DNA from: Holophagales bacterium
GTDB lineage: Bacteria; Acidobacteriota; Thermoanaerobaculia; Multivoradales; Multivoraceae
Direction: 5' to 3'
Assembly (NCBI GenBank): GCA_009836625.1
Contig: VXVC01000007.1
Coordinates: 371,707 to 435,706, forward strand
DNA: 64,000 bases
Shown: in pieces, positions 16,289-24,980 of the stretch
How positions within the stretch are numbered: the first letter of the stretch is position 1
Layout of the letters: every line of letters begins with the position of its first letter
Position numbers and translations under genes: made by a program
The notes under the pieces: generated by a model
The model's input: the letters and a program-made list of their open reading frames with translations, nothing else
Told to the model about the DNA's origin: nothing
Databases searched by the model: none

Positions 16289-17113
16289 CTACCTCTGGCA
16301 GCGCGGGCAGTAGTACGTGCTGCGGTTCGAGATGACGATCCGGCGGATGCCCGCCCCGCAGCCGGCCGGGCAAGCCGCCCCCTCCCGGTCGTAGACGTCG
16401 AGCGAAACCTGGAAGTACCCCGAGTTGCCTTCGCCGTCGGCGAAGTCGTTAAGCGTGGTCCCGCCCTGTTCGATGGCCTCGCCGAGCACCTCCCGCACGG
16501 CTGCGGCGAGAACCTCGAACCGGCGGCGCGCGATCCGCGCCACCGAGCGGCGGGGATGGATGCGAGCTCGGTACAGGGCCTCCGAGGCGTAGATGTTGCC
16601 CACGCCGACGACGACCGAGGCGTCCATCAGGAAGCTCTTGACCGGGGCCGTTCGGCTGCGGGCCAGGCCGGCGAGTCGGGCGCCGTCGAACCCGGGCGAC
16701 AGGGGCTCGACGCCGAGATGACGGAAGTGCCGGTCCCGGTCCAGGCCCTCCGTGGAAGCGACGAACGCGACGCCGAAACGGCGAGGATCACGAAAGCGCA
16801 GCCGGCGTCCGGAAGCGAGTTCGAAGGCCAGGTGCTCGTGATCCGCCAGCGGCGCCGTTCGGTCGACCAGGGTCAGCCGGCCGCTCATACCAAGGTGCAC
16901 CACCAGGGTCTCGCCCCCGGAGGCGTCGATCCACAGGTACTTCGCGCGCCGGCGCAGGCCGACGACCCTCCGGCCTTCCAGCCGGCGCAGCCGCCGTTCG
17001 CAGAGCGGCTCGCGGAGGGTCGGGAAGTGGACGCGAACGGCCTCGAAGCGGTCGCCAACAAGCGGTCGCTCCAGGCTCCGGCGCAGGACCTCGACTTCGG
17101 GCAGTTCGGGCAC
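16289..17113 (-). CDS. mutM: MutM/Fpg, formamidopyrimidine-DNA glycosylase
   Basis: 274-residue bifunctional glycosylase/AP lyase that removes 8-oxoguanine and ring-opened purines. PELPEVE at the N-terminus supplies the catalytic Pro1 and Glu2 after Met removal, and the Lys in RRAKYLWID is the conserved beta-hairpin lysine. VVHLGMSGRL and the H2TH region (VGVGNIYASEALYRARI) are intact. The C-terminal zinc finger has its four Cys (CPAGCG...YYCPRCQ). Start is GTG, one base after the holA stop, so it is the last gene of the rlmH, dksA-like, holA, mutM operon. Confidence 0.97.
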   Translation of the reverse strand: MPELPEVEVLRRSLERPLVGDRFEAVRVHFPTLREPLCERRLRRLEGRRVVGLRRRAKYLWIDASGGETLVVHLGMSGRLTLVDRTAPLADHEHLAFELASGRRLRFRDPRRFGVAFVASTEGLDRDRHFRHLGVEPLSPGFDGARLAGLARSRTAPVKSFLMDASVVVGVGNIYASEALYRARIHPRRSVARIARRRFEVLAAAVREVLGEAIEQGGTTLNDFADGEGNSGYFQVSLDVYDREGAACPAGCGAGIRRIVISNRSTYYCPRCQR

Positions 17114-17114
17114 G

Positions 17115-18617
17115 TCAGCCCGCGCGGCGCCGGCGGGACGCGCCCCCGCCGGATTCTCCAGCGCCCGCTCTCGCCACGGCGACGACCAGAGCCTCGAGCG
17201 CGGTGTCCCCGTCGGCGCTGCCGCCTTTCAGGCGCACCTCCGTCTCAAGGACCTTCCACGGCAGCTCCGCCATCTCCTGACCGGCTCCCGGCCCGCGCGC
17301 CGAAGCCGCCTGGAAGATGCGATGCAGCCGAAAAGGGTGGATCCGCATGAGCGGGTGGGACTTTCCACCCGGCAGCTCGGCGGACAGCCTCGGCAAGACC
17401 TGGGCCTTGAAGCGGTTGTAGTTCCGCTCGGCCGGCAGGTCGAGGGCCGCCATGAGCCCGTGGACCGTCGCCAGTTGCTCGCAGAACCTGGCGAGCAGCG
17501 CGAAGAAGGAAAGCCGGGCCGGGATTCGCTCCGGCGCACTGTCCAGGTGCCTCCGAAGCTGGGCCAGCGCGTCGGCCGGCCGCTGCTCGGCGATCGCGTC
17601 GAGCAGTTTCCAGACATCCTGATCGCCGCGATCGACGACCATCTCCCTCACCGTCGCGAGGTCGACGCGGCCGACTCCATCCCGGACGGTTTCAGCGATC
17701 TTGCGGTACTCGGCCGCGAAGCGGGCGGCCGAGTCCGCCTCGACTCCCGGGTCACTCCGGCCCGAGGTCTTGCGGAGCGTTCGCCGGGCTAGCTCCTGCG
17801 CGGCATCGCGATCGATGCCGATCCCCGTCTCGCGGGCAAGTTCGGCAACGACCGCGTCGAGCCCGCCGAGGTTGCCGCGACGGTCGAACTCGAGCGCCTC
17901 GACCCGAAGCGCGGCCGTCCGCTCGAACAGGCGCTTGACCAGCGGGTGCGCGCTGTCGGCCGTTCGCTCGGCGAAGACGAGGGCGTGGCCCTCCGGCAGG
18001 CCGCCGTCGGCGGCGCGGCTCAGCTCCGCCAGATCGCCGTCCGACCAGCCGATCAGACCCTCGGCGCGCGCCGCCTCGAGCAGCGCCGCGAGATCCCGCG
18101 CCAGCTCGCCGCACTGCTTTTTCGTCCGCCCACGGCGGTTTCGCCGGCGAACCCGGCTGCCGCCCTGAAGCACCCAGTCCGGCAACGACGACACCGCCTC
18201 CTCCGGCGCGCCGGCGTCGGCCGCGACGCCGAACAGGCGCAGCGCCTGAAGCAGCCGGCCGGCCGCTTCCTTCTTGGCGCTCGAGAGCGCGTCCCCGGCC
18301 GACACGGGCAGCCCCGCTTCCGCGTCGTCGATGAGGTCGGCGGCAGCCCTCCGGTCGGCGAAGATCGCGCTGTCACAAACCAGCGTGACCTTGGCCGGGT
18401 CGAACAGCGAGAAGGTGGAAAGGTCGGCCAGGATGGGTCGGAGTTCGGCCGGCCTCTTGTAGGTGGCCACTTCGCAGCCGCTCGCCCCGGCCAGGGCGTC
18501 GGCGATCCGGCTCGCCGCTCTGTCCGCCAGCACCTGCTCACCGATCACCAGGTAGAGCGGCTGGCGGTCGCCGCCTTCGATTCGCTCGACGGCGGCGTCG
18601 ATTTCGGGTGCCTTCAC
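17115..18617 (-). CDS. holA: DNA polymerase III delta subunit (HolA), enlarged
   Basis: 500 residues; the usual length is about 330-350. Delta is the clamp-loader wrench that opens the beta sliding clamp. Family features: QPLYLVIGEQVLADRAA at the start, FSLFDPAKVTLV, the central helical segment DVWKLLDAIAEQRPADALAQL, and RIHPFRLHRIFQAA near the C-terminus. The extra length is mainly an insert at about residues 125-215, including a basic patch (RVRRRNRRGRTKK), and a Gly/Arg-rich tail. The GTG start at 18617 overlaps the DksA-like stop as GTGA. Upstream codons in frame are the shadow of that gene. Confidence 0.88.
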   Translation of the reverse strand: MKAPEIDAAVERIEGGDRQPLYLVIGEQVLADRAASRIADALAGASGCEVATYKRPAELRPILADLSTFSLFDPAKVTLVCDSAIFADRRAAADLIDDAEAGLPVSAGDALSSAKKEAAGRLLQALRLFGVAADAGAPEEAVSSLPDWVLQGGSRVRRRNRRGRTKKQCGELARDLAALLEAARAEGLIGWSDGDLAELSRAADGGLPEGHALVFAERTADSAHPLVKRLFERTAALRVEALEFDRRGNLGGLDAVVAELARETGIGIDRDAAQELARRTLRKTSGRSDPGVEADSAARFAAEYRKIAETVRDGVGRVDLATVREMVVDRGDQDVWKLLDAIAEQRPADALAQLRRHLDSAPERIPARLSFFALLARFCEQLATVHGLMAALDLPAERNYNRFKAQVLPRLSAELPGGKSHPLMRIHPFRLHRIFQAASARGPGAGQEMAELPWKVLETEVRLKGGSADGDTALEALVVAVARAGAGESGGGASRRRRAG

Positions 18618-19984
18618 TCGTCTGCGGGGAGCCGGCCCTTCTCTTCGAGTTCCTGACAGTCGATGCAGTAGGGCGCCCACGGCACCGCCTCCAGCCTGGC
18701 GCGGCCCAGTTCGTTGCTGCAGTGGACGCAGATGCCGAACGTACCGTCGTCGAGCCGGGCCGTCGCTTCGACGATCCGGTTCAGCAAGATGCCGTCGCTG
18801 TCCGAGAGCGAGAAGTTCAACTCCCGGCTGTAGGCGTGATTCGCCCGGTCGACCAGGTCCTCCGCGCCCTCACCCGTCGACGCCTTGAGGCCGGCGGTCA
18901 GATCGCGGTTGTAGCGGCCGAACAGCTCCCGGCGCTTCTCCTCGAGCCGTTCCCGCACCCAGTCGACGTCGATCGCCGCGTCCCTTCTCCGGGCGCCCCC
19001 GTCTCCACCGCCGTCGGCGCGCTCCGGCCGAAGCAGCAAGGTCGGCGCCTTCTTCGGCTGCGGCTTCTTGCGGGCGGTCTTCTTGCGGGCGGGCTGCTTC
19101 TTCGACGCTTTGGGGGCGGACTCGACCTCGGCTTCTCCAAGTGGCGCCGCCGCGTGCTCGGCCGCCTTCTCGGCGGCCTCCGCCTTCACGACGAGTTTCT
19201 CCGCCGCGGTGGCGGCCCGGGCGGCATCTCTGGCAGCGACCTTTGCTGCCACCGCAGCCTTCGCGGCCTTGTCGGACGCCGCCGCCCTGGAGGCGGAGGT
19301 CCGGGCCGCCTTGCGCGCGGCAACGCCCTTGGCCGCGGCATCCTTCGCCGCCGCCTGCGCCGCGGACTTCCGTTCGGCCAGCAACTTCGCGGCCCTGGCC
19401 GCACCTTTGCCGGTCGTAGCGGCGAGTCGGCCGGAAACCGTGGCGGCCTTCTTCTTCGCGGCTGCGACTTCCCGGCCCTTGGCCGCGTTCTTCACCGCCA
19501 ACTCGTGCGCTGCCTTCGCGGCATCGGCCTCTCTCGCGGCCTTCAGGGCGAGCGCGCCTGTGCTCTTCCTGGTGGCTGCCGCCTCCTTCGCCACGGCCGC
19601 CTGTGCAGAGGCCACTTCAGCCGCCCTGGCCGCCGCTGCCTGTTCAGCGGTCGCCGTCCGCTCGGCCTTCCTCGCCGCCCTACGCCGCGCCGACGCCTCC
19701 TTCTCGGCGGCGGCGGCCGCGTCCTTCCTGGTCGCGGCGAGCTTTCCGGCCCTGGCCGCGGCCGCGGCTCCGGTCTTCTCTTCCCGAGCCGCCTGCTGTG
19801 CCGCCGTCTTCTTCTCCGACGCCGTCTTCGCCGCCCGTTCGGCCGAGGCAGCCTTGCGGTCCGCCGCGGACCTGGCCTTCCTGGCCGCGGACCGCGCCGC
19901 CGCGAGCTCTCGCGCCGCGGCCGCTGCCGCTTCCTTGATGTCGTTCGATCCGTCGGTTCGAGAAGCCTCGTCCGCGTTTGCCAC
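18614..19984 (-). CDS. DksA/TraR-type zinc-finger protein with long histone-H1-like Ala/Lys arm
   Basis: 456 residues from a GTG preceded by GGAGGG. Residues about 15-335 consist almost entirely of Ala, Lys, Arg, Glu and Ser, with repeated KAA/RAA/AAAK blocks and PARKKTARKKPQPKKAP at the end, as in eukaryotic H1 tails and bacterial H1-like proteins. Residues about 350-456 are a DksA/TraR module: a helical hairpin (VDWVRERLEEKRRELFGRYN), then a C4 zinc finger with Cys419, Cys422, Cys440 and Cys443 in the standard C-x2-C-x17-C-x2-C spacing. DksA acts on RNA polymerase with ppGpp; whether this protein does, or instead coats DNA, is unknown. It lies between rlmH and holA in one operon. Confidence 0.85.
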   Translation of the reverse strand: MANADEASRTDGSNDIKEAAAAAARELAAARSAARKARSAADRKAASAERAAKTASEKKTAAQQAAREEKTGAAAAARAGKLAATRKDAAAAAEKEASARRRAARKAERTATAEQAAAARAAEVASAQAAVAKEAAATRKSTGALALKAAREADAAKAAHELAVKNAAKGREVAAAKKKAATVSGRLAATTGKGAARAAKLLAERKSAAQAAAKDAAAKGVAARKAARTSASRAAASDKAAKAAVAAKVAARDAARAATAAEKLVVKAEAAEKAAEHAAAPLGEAEVESAPKASKKQPARKKTARKKPQPKKAPTLLLRPERADGGGDGGARRRDAAIDVDWVRERLEEKRRELFGRYNRDLTAGLKASTGEGAEDLVDRANHAYSRELNFSLSDSDGILLNRIVEATARLDDGTFGICVHCSNELGRARLEAVPWAPYCIDCQELEEKGRLPADE

Positions 19985-20004
19985 CTGATCCCTCCGCACG
20001 CGGC

Positions 20005-20478
20005 TCAGTAAAACGGGCGCCGATGATAGTTGATTCCCTCGAGGATGGTGAACGCCCTGTAAATCTGCTCGTAGAGGGTCAGCCGAGCGAGGTCGTGAGC
20101 GAGAGTGAGCGGCCCCAGCGAAAGCCGGAAACGGCACGAACTCAGGAGGTTGCGGTCAAGTCCCAAGTCCGAGCCCACGATCCAGACGACGGGGCGCTGC
20201 CACTCCTCGCGCAGCCGACCCACCTCGGTCGCGACGCCGCTTGAGCTGAGGCGCCGCCCATTCCGATCCAGACAAACCGTCCACGCGTCAGCAGGCAGGG
20301 CCGAGCGGATCGCCTTCCCTTCGAGCCGCAATCGAGTCCGATCGGCGCCACGCGCGGGGCGAACAACCAGTTCGCGCACCGGCGCGAACCTCTCGATCCT
20401 CTGCCGATAGTCGCCGCAGAGCGTCTCCCAGGGCTCCCGGCGGCGACCCACCCAGGCGACCACGATCTCGAACGCCAC
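20005..20478 (-). CDS. rlmH: RlmH, 23S rRNA (pseudouridine1915-N3)-methyltransferase
   Basis: 157-residue SPOUT methyltransferase that methylates pseudouridine 1915 in helix 69 of 23S rRNA. The C-terminal knot is clear: VWIVGSDLGLD (SAM loop, with SDLGLD in place of the usual GPxG), LSLGPLTLAHDLARLTLYEQIYRA and the terminal GINYHRRPFY. Length and order match the family. GTG start; CATAAT lies six bases upstream, so a leaderless mRNA is likely. First gene of a leftward operon that continues with the DksA-like protein, holA and mutM. Confidence 0.95.
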   Translation of the reverse strand: MAFEIVVAWVGRRREPWETLCGDYRQRIERFAPVRELVVRPARGADRTRLRLEGKAIRSALPADAWTVCLDRNGRRLSSSGVATEVGRLREEWQRPVVWIVGSDLGLDRNLLSSCRFRLSLGPLTLAHDLARLTLYEQIYRAFTILEGINYHRRPFY

Positions 20479-20484
20479 GGACCG

Positions 20485-20513
20485 ATTATGCCGTTGTCCC
20501 TCGCTGTTATTCT
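20485..20513. promoter_or_regulatory. Back-to-back promoters with -10 hexamers 6-7 bases from both start codons
   Basis: On the minus strand CATAAT (20490-20485) is separated from the rlmH GTG by six bases. On the plus strand TATTCT (20508-20513) is separated from the hydrolase-fold ATG by seven. Both geometries would place the first transcribed base at the start codon. No ribosome-binding site precedes either gene. Confidence 0.5.
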
Positions 20514-20520
20514 CCGCCGC

Positions 20521-21534
20521 ATGGCGCGCTCAGCGAACCAGGAATCCCGGCGCCTGATCAGGCGGCGTCTGACGAACGGCCTGGTCATCGGCGGCATCGC
20601 GCTCGGCGCGCCGGCCCTGTTCAACGCGATCGTGGCCCGAAGGGCGAGGCGACTGCCCCGACCCCGATGGGGTTCAACCCGGCACATCGAGATCGACGGC
20701 GATCGGGTCGCCTTCGTTCACCTGGAGTCCCCCCGCCGCGGCAGCAGGCCGCCAATGGTCCTGCTCCACACGTTCGGTCCCGGACATACCGGCCTGCTAT
20801 GGCGAGAGACCGCGGAACGCCTGGCCCGAAGCCACGACTGCTTCGTGCCCGACTGGCTCGGCTGGGGCGACTCGGAACGGAGGAATCAGCGCTACACCGC
20901 CCAGCTCTACATCGACCTGCTAGGCCGGTTCCTGGAGGAGGTCGTCGGCGAGCGCGCCGTGCTCGTCGCCCCTCACCGCGCCGCCGCCTATGCCGTCGAG
21001 GCCGCGCTGAACGCCACGGACCTGGTTGCCGCCCTGGCCCTCGTCGGCCCCCAGGGCATCGGCACCGAGGTCACCGACGAACGGAGCGACCCGGTGATTC
21101 ACTCACTGCTCCGAGCCCCTGTGCTCGGCAGGTCGGCGCTCAACCTGGTGACCGGCGAGCGGGCGATCGAGAACCACCTGCGGCGCGAGACCCTGTTCGG
21201 CGCAGAGGGCCTGGGCGAGTCCATGGTCGAGCAGCTCTACCGGGCGAGCCACCTGCCCGGCGCCAGTCACGCCCTGGTCGATTCGCTCTGCGGCCGGCTC
21301 GGGCACCGCCTGCAGGCCGGCTTCGGCGACAGGGTCAAGCTGCCGGTGTGGTTGGCATGGGGCCGCCAGGCGACCAACCCACCACTCGAGAACGCCGACC
21401 TCTGGCTACAGGAAATGCCGAACGCCGACCTGGACGTCTTCGACGGCTGCCGCAACCTGCCCCACGTCGAACGACCGGCCAAGTTCGCGGCGGCGCTGAC
21501 GGCGTTCATCGAGCGCCAGCGCTTCGCCGCCTGA
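20521..21534 (+). CDS. Alpha/beta-hydrolase-fold protein lacking the nucleophilic Ser
   Basis: 337 residues. An N-terminal hydrophobic segment (LVIGGIALGAPALFNAIVA, about 20-38) may anchor it in the membrane. The fold is recognisable: MVLLHTFGPGHTGLLW (oxyanion strand), DWLGWGDSERR, and a C-terminal LPHVERP His. At the nucleophile elbow, where G-x-S-x-G is expected, the sequence is LVAPHRAAAY, so the catalytic Ser is absent. It may be a non-catalytic member or use another residue. Start at 20521 is preferred over an in-frame codon 11 residues upstream because TATTCT lies seven bases before it. Function unknown. Confidence 0.7.
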   Translation: MARSANQESRRLIRRRLTNGLVIGGIALGAPALFNAIVARRARRLPRPRWGSTRHIEIDGDRVAFVHLESPRRGSRPPMVLLHTFGPGHTGLLWRETAERLARSHDCFVPDWLGWGDSERRNQRYTAQLYIDLLGRFLEEVVGERAVLVAPHRAAAYAVEAALNATDLVAALALVGPQGIGTEVTDERSDPVIHSLLRAPVLGRSALNLVTGERAIENHLRRETLFGAEGLGESMVEQLYRASHLPGASHALVDSLCGRLGHRLQAGFGDRVKLPVWLAWGRQATNPPLENADLWLQEMPNADLDVFDGCRNLPHVERPAKFAAALTAFIERQRFAA

Positions 21535-21562
21535 GCGGAGCGCCGCTCCCAAGGCCTTCGCC

Positions 21563-24500
21563 GTGTCCAGGGACTCCGCATTCCCGCCCGTTCCCGGCGG
21601 CTATCCCTTCCCCGAACTCGAGGAGAAGACGCTCGAGTTCTGGCGCCGCGAGCGCGTGTTCGAGGCCTCCCTCGAGGCTCGCAAGGACAGCGGGGAAAAA
21701 GAGTTCTCCTTCTACGAGGGGCCGCCGACCGCCAACAACGTGCCCCACGTCGGCCACGTCGTCACCCGGGTGGTGAAGGACCTCTACCCGCGTTTCCGCA
21801 CGTTGACGGGCCGCAGCGTGCCGCGCAAGGGCGGCTGGGACACGCACGGACTGCCCGTCGAGATCGAGGTGGAGAAGCAGCTCGGCTTCTCCGGCAAGCA
21901 GCAGATCGAGGACTACGGGATCGAGAAGTTCAACAGCGCCTGCCTCGAGAGCGTCAGCGCCTACGAGCGGCAGTGGCGGCGGATGACGGAGCGGGTCGGC
22001 TACTGGCTCGACATGGACGGCGCCTACCTGACCTACAGGAACGCCTACATCGAGTCGGAGTGGTGGGCGCTGGCCGAACTCTGGAAGAAGGACCTGCTCT
22101 ACGAGGGCCGGAAGATCCAGCCGTACTGCGCCCGCTGCGGCACGACACTGTCGAGCCACGAGGTGGCGCAGAACTACCGCGACACGGAGGATCCTTCGAT
22201 CTGGGTGCGGTTCCCCCTCCGCCCCGGCCAGTCCATCGCCGCGATCGACGATGACGGCGCGGAGGCGGCGAGCGCCTTCAGCACGGACCGGCCCGTCGAC
22301 ATCGCCGCCTGGACGACCACGCCCTGGACCCTGCTCTCCCACGCCGGCATCGCGGTGCATCCCGATCTGAGCTACCGGGCCGTCGAAGACCCGACGGACC
22401 CGGAACGTCTGCTGCTCATCGCGGACGGCCTGGAGCAGCCGGTCCCCGTGCTTCTGCCCGGCGAGGGCAAGCCGGCGCGAGTCGATCTCCGTGAGGCCGG
22501 CACCGTGGCACGCTTCTCCGGCCGGTCCCTCGAGGGCCTGCTCTACGACCGGCCCTTCCCGGTCGAACCGCGCCGCTCGTACCGGGCCGCCGAGGTGTCG
22601 GACCGCGCCGGCTTCCGCATCCTGCTCGCGGACTACGTGACCCTCGCCGAGGGTACGGGCGCCGTGCACACCGCGCCGCTGTTCGGCGAGGACGACGAGC
22701 GGAGCGGCCGGGAGTACGGCCTGCCCGAACTTCAGGCGGTCGACCACGAAGGGAAGGTCGCGCTCGATCCGGAGGCGAGTTCGCAGGATCCCGCCATCCG
22801 TGGTCTGATCGACGAGATCAACGGCGCGTGGTTCAAGGACGCCGACCCGGCGATCGTCCGCTCGCTGCGCCAGCAGGGCCGGTTGCTCCACGGCGAGCGG
22901 CGCGGCCACAGCTATCCCTTCTGCTGGCGTTGCGACCAGCCGCTGCTCTACTACGCGACGACGAGCTGGTTCGTCCGCACCACCGCCGCCCGCGACAAGT
23001 TGATCGAGAAGAACCGCGAGGTCCGTTGGCACCCGGCGCATGTCGGCGAGGGCCGGTTCGGCGACTGGCTCGAGAACGTCGTCGACTGGGCCCTGTCGCG
23101 CAGCCGCTACTGGGGCACGCCGTTGCCGGTCTGGAAGTGCGCCGACTGCGACGCCGTGGACGTCGTCGGTTCGTTCGAGGAGCTCTTCCGCAAGGTGGGC
23201 CGACCGCTCCCGGACGACCCCTATGACCGCGACTGCTTCGACCCGCACCGGCCCTTCATCGACGACGACTTCCAGTGGCCGTGCGCGGCTGCGGGCTGCG
23301 CCGGCACGATGACACGGGTCGAGTACGTGATCGACGCCTGGTTCGACTCGGGCGCCATGCCCTTCGCCCAGTACCACTACCCGTTCGAGAACCAGGAGAC
23401 CTTCCGCTCGCGCTTCCCGGCGGACTTCATCTCCGAAGCGGTCGACCAGACCAGGGGATGGTTCTACACCTTGCACGTCCTCGGCTGCCTGCTGTTCGAC
23501 AGCCCCGCCTACCTCAACTGCATCGTCCTCGGGCACGTGAACGACGAGAACGGCCGGAAGATGTCCAAGCGCCTCGGCAACGTGGTCGAGCCGATGGAGG
23601 TACTGGCCGAGACCGGCGCTGACGCGCTCCGCTGGTACTTCTGCGTCAACAACCCCGAGCAGCCGTCGCGGTTCTCGGCCCGCCTGGTGCGCGAGGCGGC
23701 CCAGACCTTCCTGCTGCCGCTGTGGAACGCCCTGTCGTTCTTTGTGATCTACGCGAACCTCGACGGCTGGCGGCCCGGTCACGCGGAGATTCCGTTCGGC
23801 GAGCGCGGGTCGCTCGACCGCTGGATCCTGCTCCGCCTCTATCGGCTGGTCCGGGCGACGACCGACCACCTCCAAGCCTACCGAACGGCGCCCGCGGCGC
23901 GCGGCATCGAGACCTTTCTGGACGAGCTGACGAACTGGTACATCCGGCGCAGCCGCGACCGCTTCTGGGCGCCCAACGAAGACGCGGCCGCGGGCGGACC
24001 GGGCGTGGAAAAGGAGAGCGCCTACCAGACCCTGTACGAAGTGCTGACGACGATCCGCCTGCTGGTCGCTCCCTTCGTGCCCTTCGTCGCCGAGGAACTC
24101 CACCGGCGTCTCGTCTCGAGCCTGGGCAGGGGCAGCGTGAGTTGCCACCTCGAGTCCTGGCCCGAAGCGCCCGCGGACCGCACCGACGAGCGCCTCGAGG
24201 CGGCGATGGCCACCGTGCTCCAGGTGGCCCGCAACGGCCGCTCCGCGCGGAACGCGAACGGCATCAAGATCCGCCAGCCGCTCCGTACCGTCACGCTGGT
24301 CAGCGCCGACCCGGAAGTCGAGGGACTCGTCGCGCCCTACGTCGACCTGCTCCAGGACGAGCTGAACGTGCACGAGGTCCGCTGGGCGGCGGACAGTTCG
24401 GAGTACGTGTCCTTCGACGTCGTGCCGCACTACCCGAAGTGCGGACCCCGGTTCGGCCGCGCCATGCCGGCCGTGCGCTCCGCCCTCGCCGCCCGCGGCG

Positions 24501-24946
24501 GCCTGGAGTTGAAGCGGGAACTCGATCAGTCAGGACGCATCGCGATCGAGGTCGACGGCGAGACAGCCCACCTGCTGCCGGACGAGGTCGAGGTACGGCT
24601 CGAGGAGCGGCCCGGGGTGGCCGTCCACGGCGACAGCGAACTCCTGGTCGCTCTCGACGTCGAACTGGACGACGAACTGATCGCCGAAGGCCTGGCGCGA
24701 GAGGTCGTCCACCGGGTCCAGAACCGGCGGCGCGCCGCCGATCTCGACTACGCCGACCGCATCGCGGTCCGCTACCGCGCCGCCGAAGACGTGGAAGCGG
24801 CGATCGACACGCACCGCGACTGGATCCGCGGCGAGACGCTCGCCGTGACCCTGCAGCCGGTGAACGGCGACGGCCCGGACGGTCTGGAAGACGCGCCGAT
24901 CGAAGGGAAGGCCTTCGCCCTGGCGATCGAAGTGCAGCCCCACTGA
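21563..24946 (+). CDS. ileS: Isoleucyl-tRNA synthetase, IleS2 (eukaryote-like) class
   Basis: 1127 residues. Charges tRNA-Ile in the cytosol. The class I signatures are HVGH at 62-65 (in GPPTANNVPHVGHVVTRVVK) and KMSKR at 666-670. The editing domain TWTTTPWTLLSHAG-type strand reads AAWTTTPWTLLSHAGIAV. PRKGGWDTHGLPVEIEVEKQ and the long C-terminal domain without the CxxC zinc finger of ordinary bacterial IleS place it in the IleS2 clade, whose studied members tolerate mupirocin. GTG start. Follows the hydrolase-fold gene by 28 bases. Confidence 0.96.
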   Translation: MSRDSAFPPVPGGYPFPELEEKTLEFWRRERVFEASLEARKDSGEKEFSFYEGPPTANNVPHVGHVVTRVVKDLYPRFRTLTGRSVPRKGGWDTHGLPVEIEVEKQLGFSGKQQIEDYGIEKFNSACLESVSAYERQWRRMTERVGYWLDMDGAYLTYRNAYIESEWWALAELWKKDLLYEGRKIQPYCARCGTTLSSHEVAQNYRDTEDPSIWVRFPLRPGQSIAAIDDDGAEAASAFSTDRPVDIAAWTTTPWTLLSHAGIAVHPDLSYRAVEDPTDPERLLLIADGLEQPVPVLLPGEGKPARVDLREAGTVARFSGRSLEGLLYDRPFPVEPRRSYRAAEVSDRAGFRILLADYVTLAEGTGAVHTAPLFGEDDERSGREYGLPELQAVDHEGKVALDPEASSQDPAIRGLIDEINGAWFKDADPAIVRSLRQQGRLLHGERRGHSYPFCWRCDQPLLYYATTSWFVRTTAARDKLIEKNREVRWHPAHVGEGRFGDWLENVVDWALSRSRYWGTPLPVWKCADCDAVDVVGSFEELFRKVGRPLPDDPYDRDCFDPHRPFIDDDFQWPCAAAGCAGTMTRVEYVIDAWFDSGAMPFAQYHYPFENQETFRSRFPADFISEAVDQTRGWFYTLHVLGCLLFDSPAYLNCIVLGHVNDENGRKMSKRLGNVVEPMEVLAETGADALRWYFCVNNPEQPSRFSARLVREAAQTFLLPLWNALSFFVIYANLDGWRPGHAEIPFGERGSLDRWILLRLYRLVRATTDHLQAYRTAPAARGIETFLDELTNWYIRRSRDRFWAPNEDAAAGGPGVEKESAYQTLYEVLTTIRLLVAPFVPFVAEELHRRLVSSLGRGSVSCHLESWPEAPADRTDERLEAAMATVLQVARNGRSARNANGIKIRQPLRTVTLVSADPEVEGLVAPYVDLLQDELNVHEVRWAADSSEYVSFDVVPHYPKCGPRFGRAMPAVRSALAARGGLELKRELDQSGRIAIEVDGETAHLLPDEVEVRLEERPGVAVHGDSELLVALDVELDDELIAEGLAREVVHRVQNRRRAADLDYADRIAVRYRAAEDVEAAIDTHRDWIRGETLAVTLQPVNGDGPDGLEDAPIEGKAFALAIEVQPH

Positions 24947-24980
24947 GCAGGGGCGGCTGAACAAGGAGCATAGGAGCGAC

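Noticed and set aside
13102..16335. A 1077-codon plus-strand frame spanning the GlmS-like gene, the nitrilase and the SLC13 gene
   Set aside because: It crosses three real genes in other frames and its product is low-complexity Arg/Pro/Ala; none of it resembles a protein.
21506..24430. A 974-codon open frame on the minus strand across ileS
   Set aside because: It is antisense to a clearly identified ileS, matches no family and has the Arg/Ala/Val/Glu-rich composition of shadow frames in GC-rich DNA.
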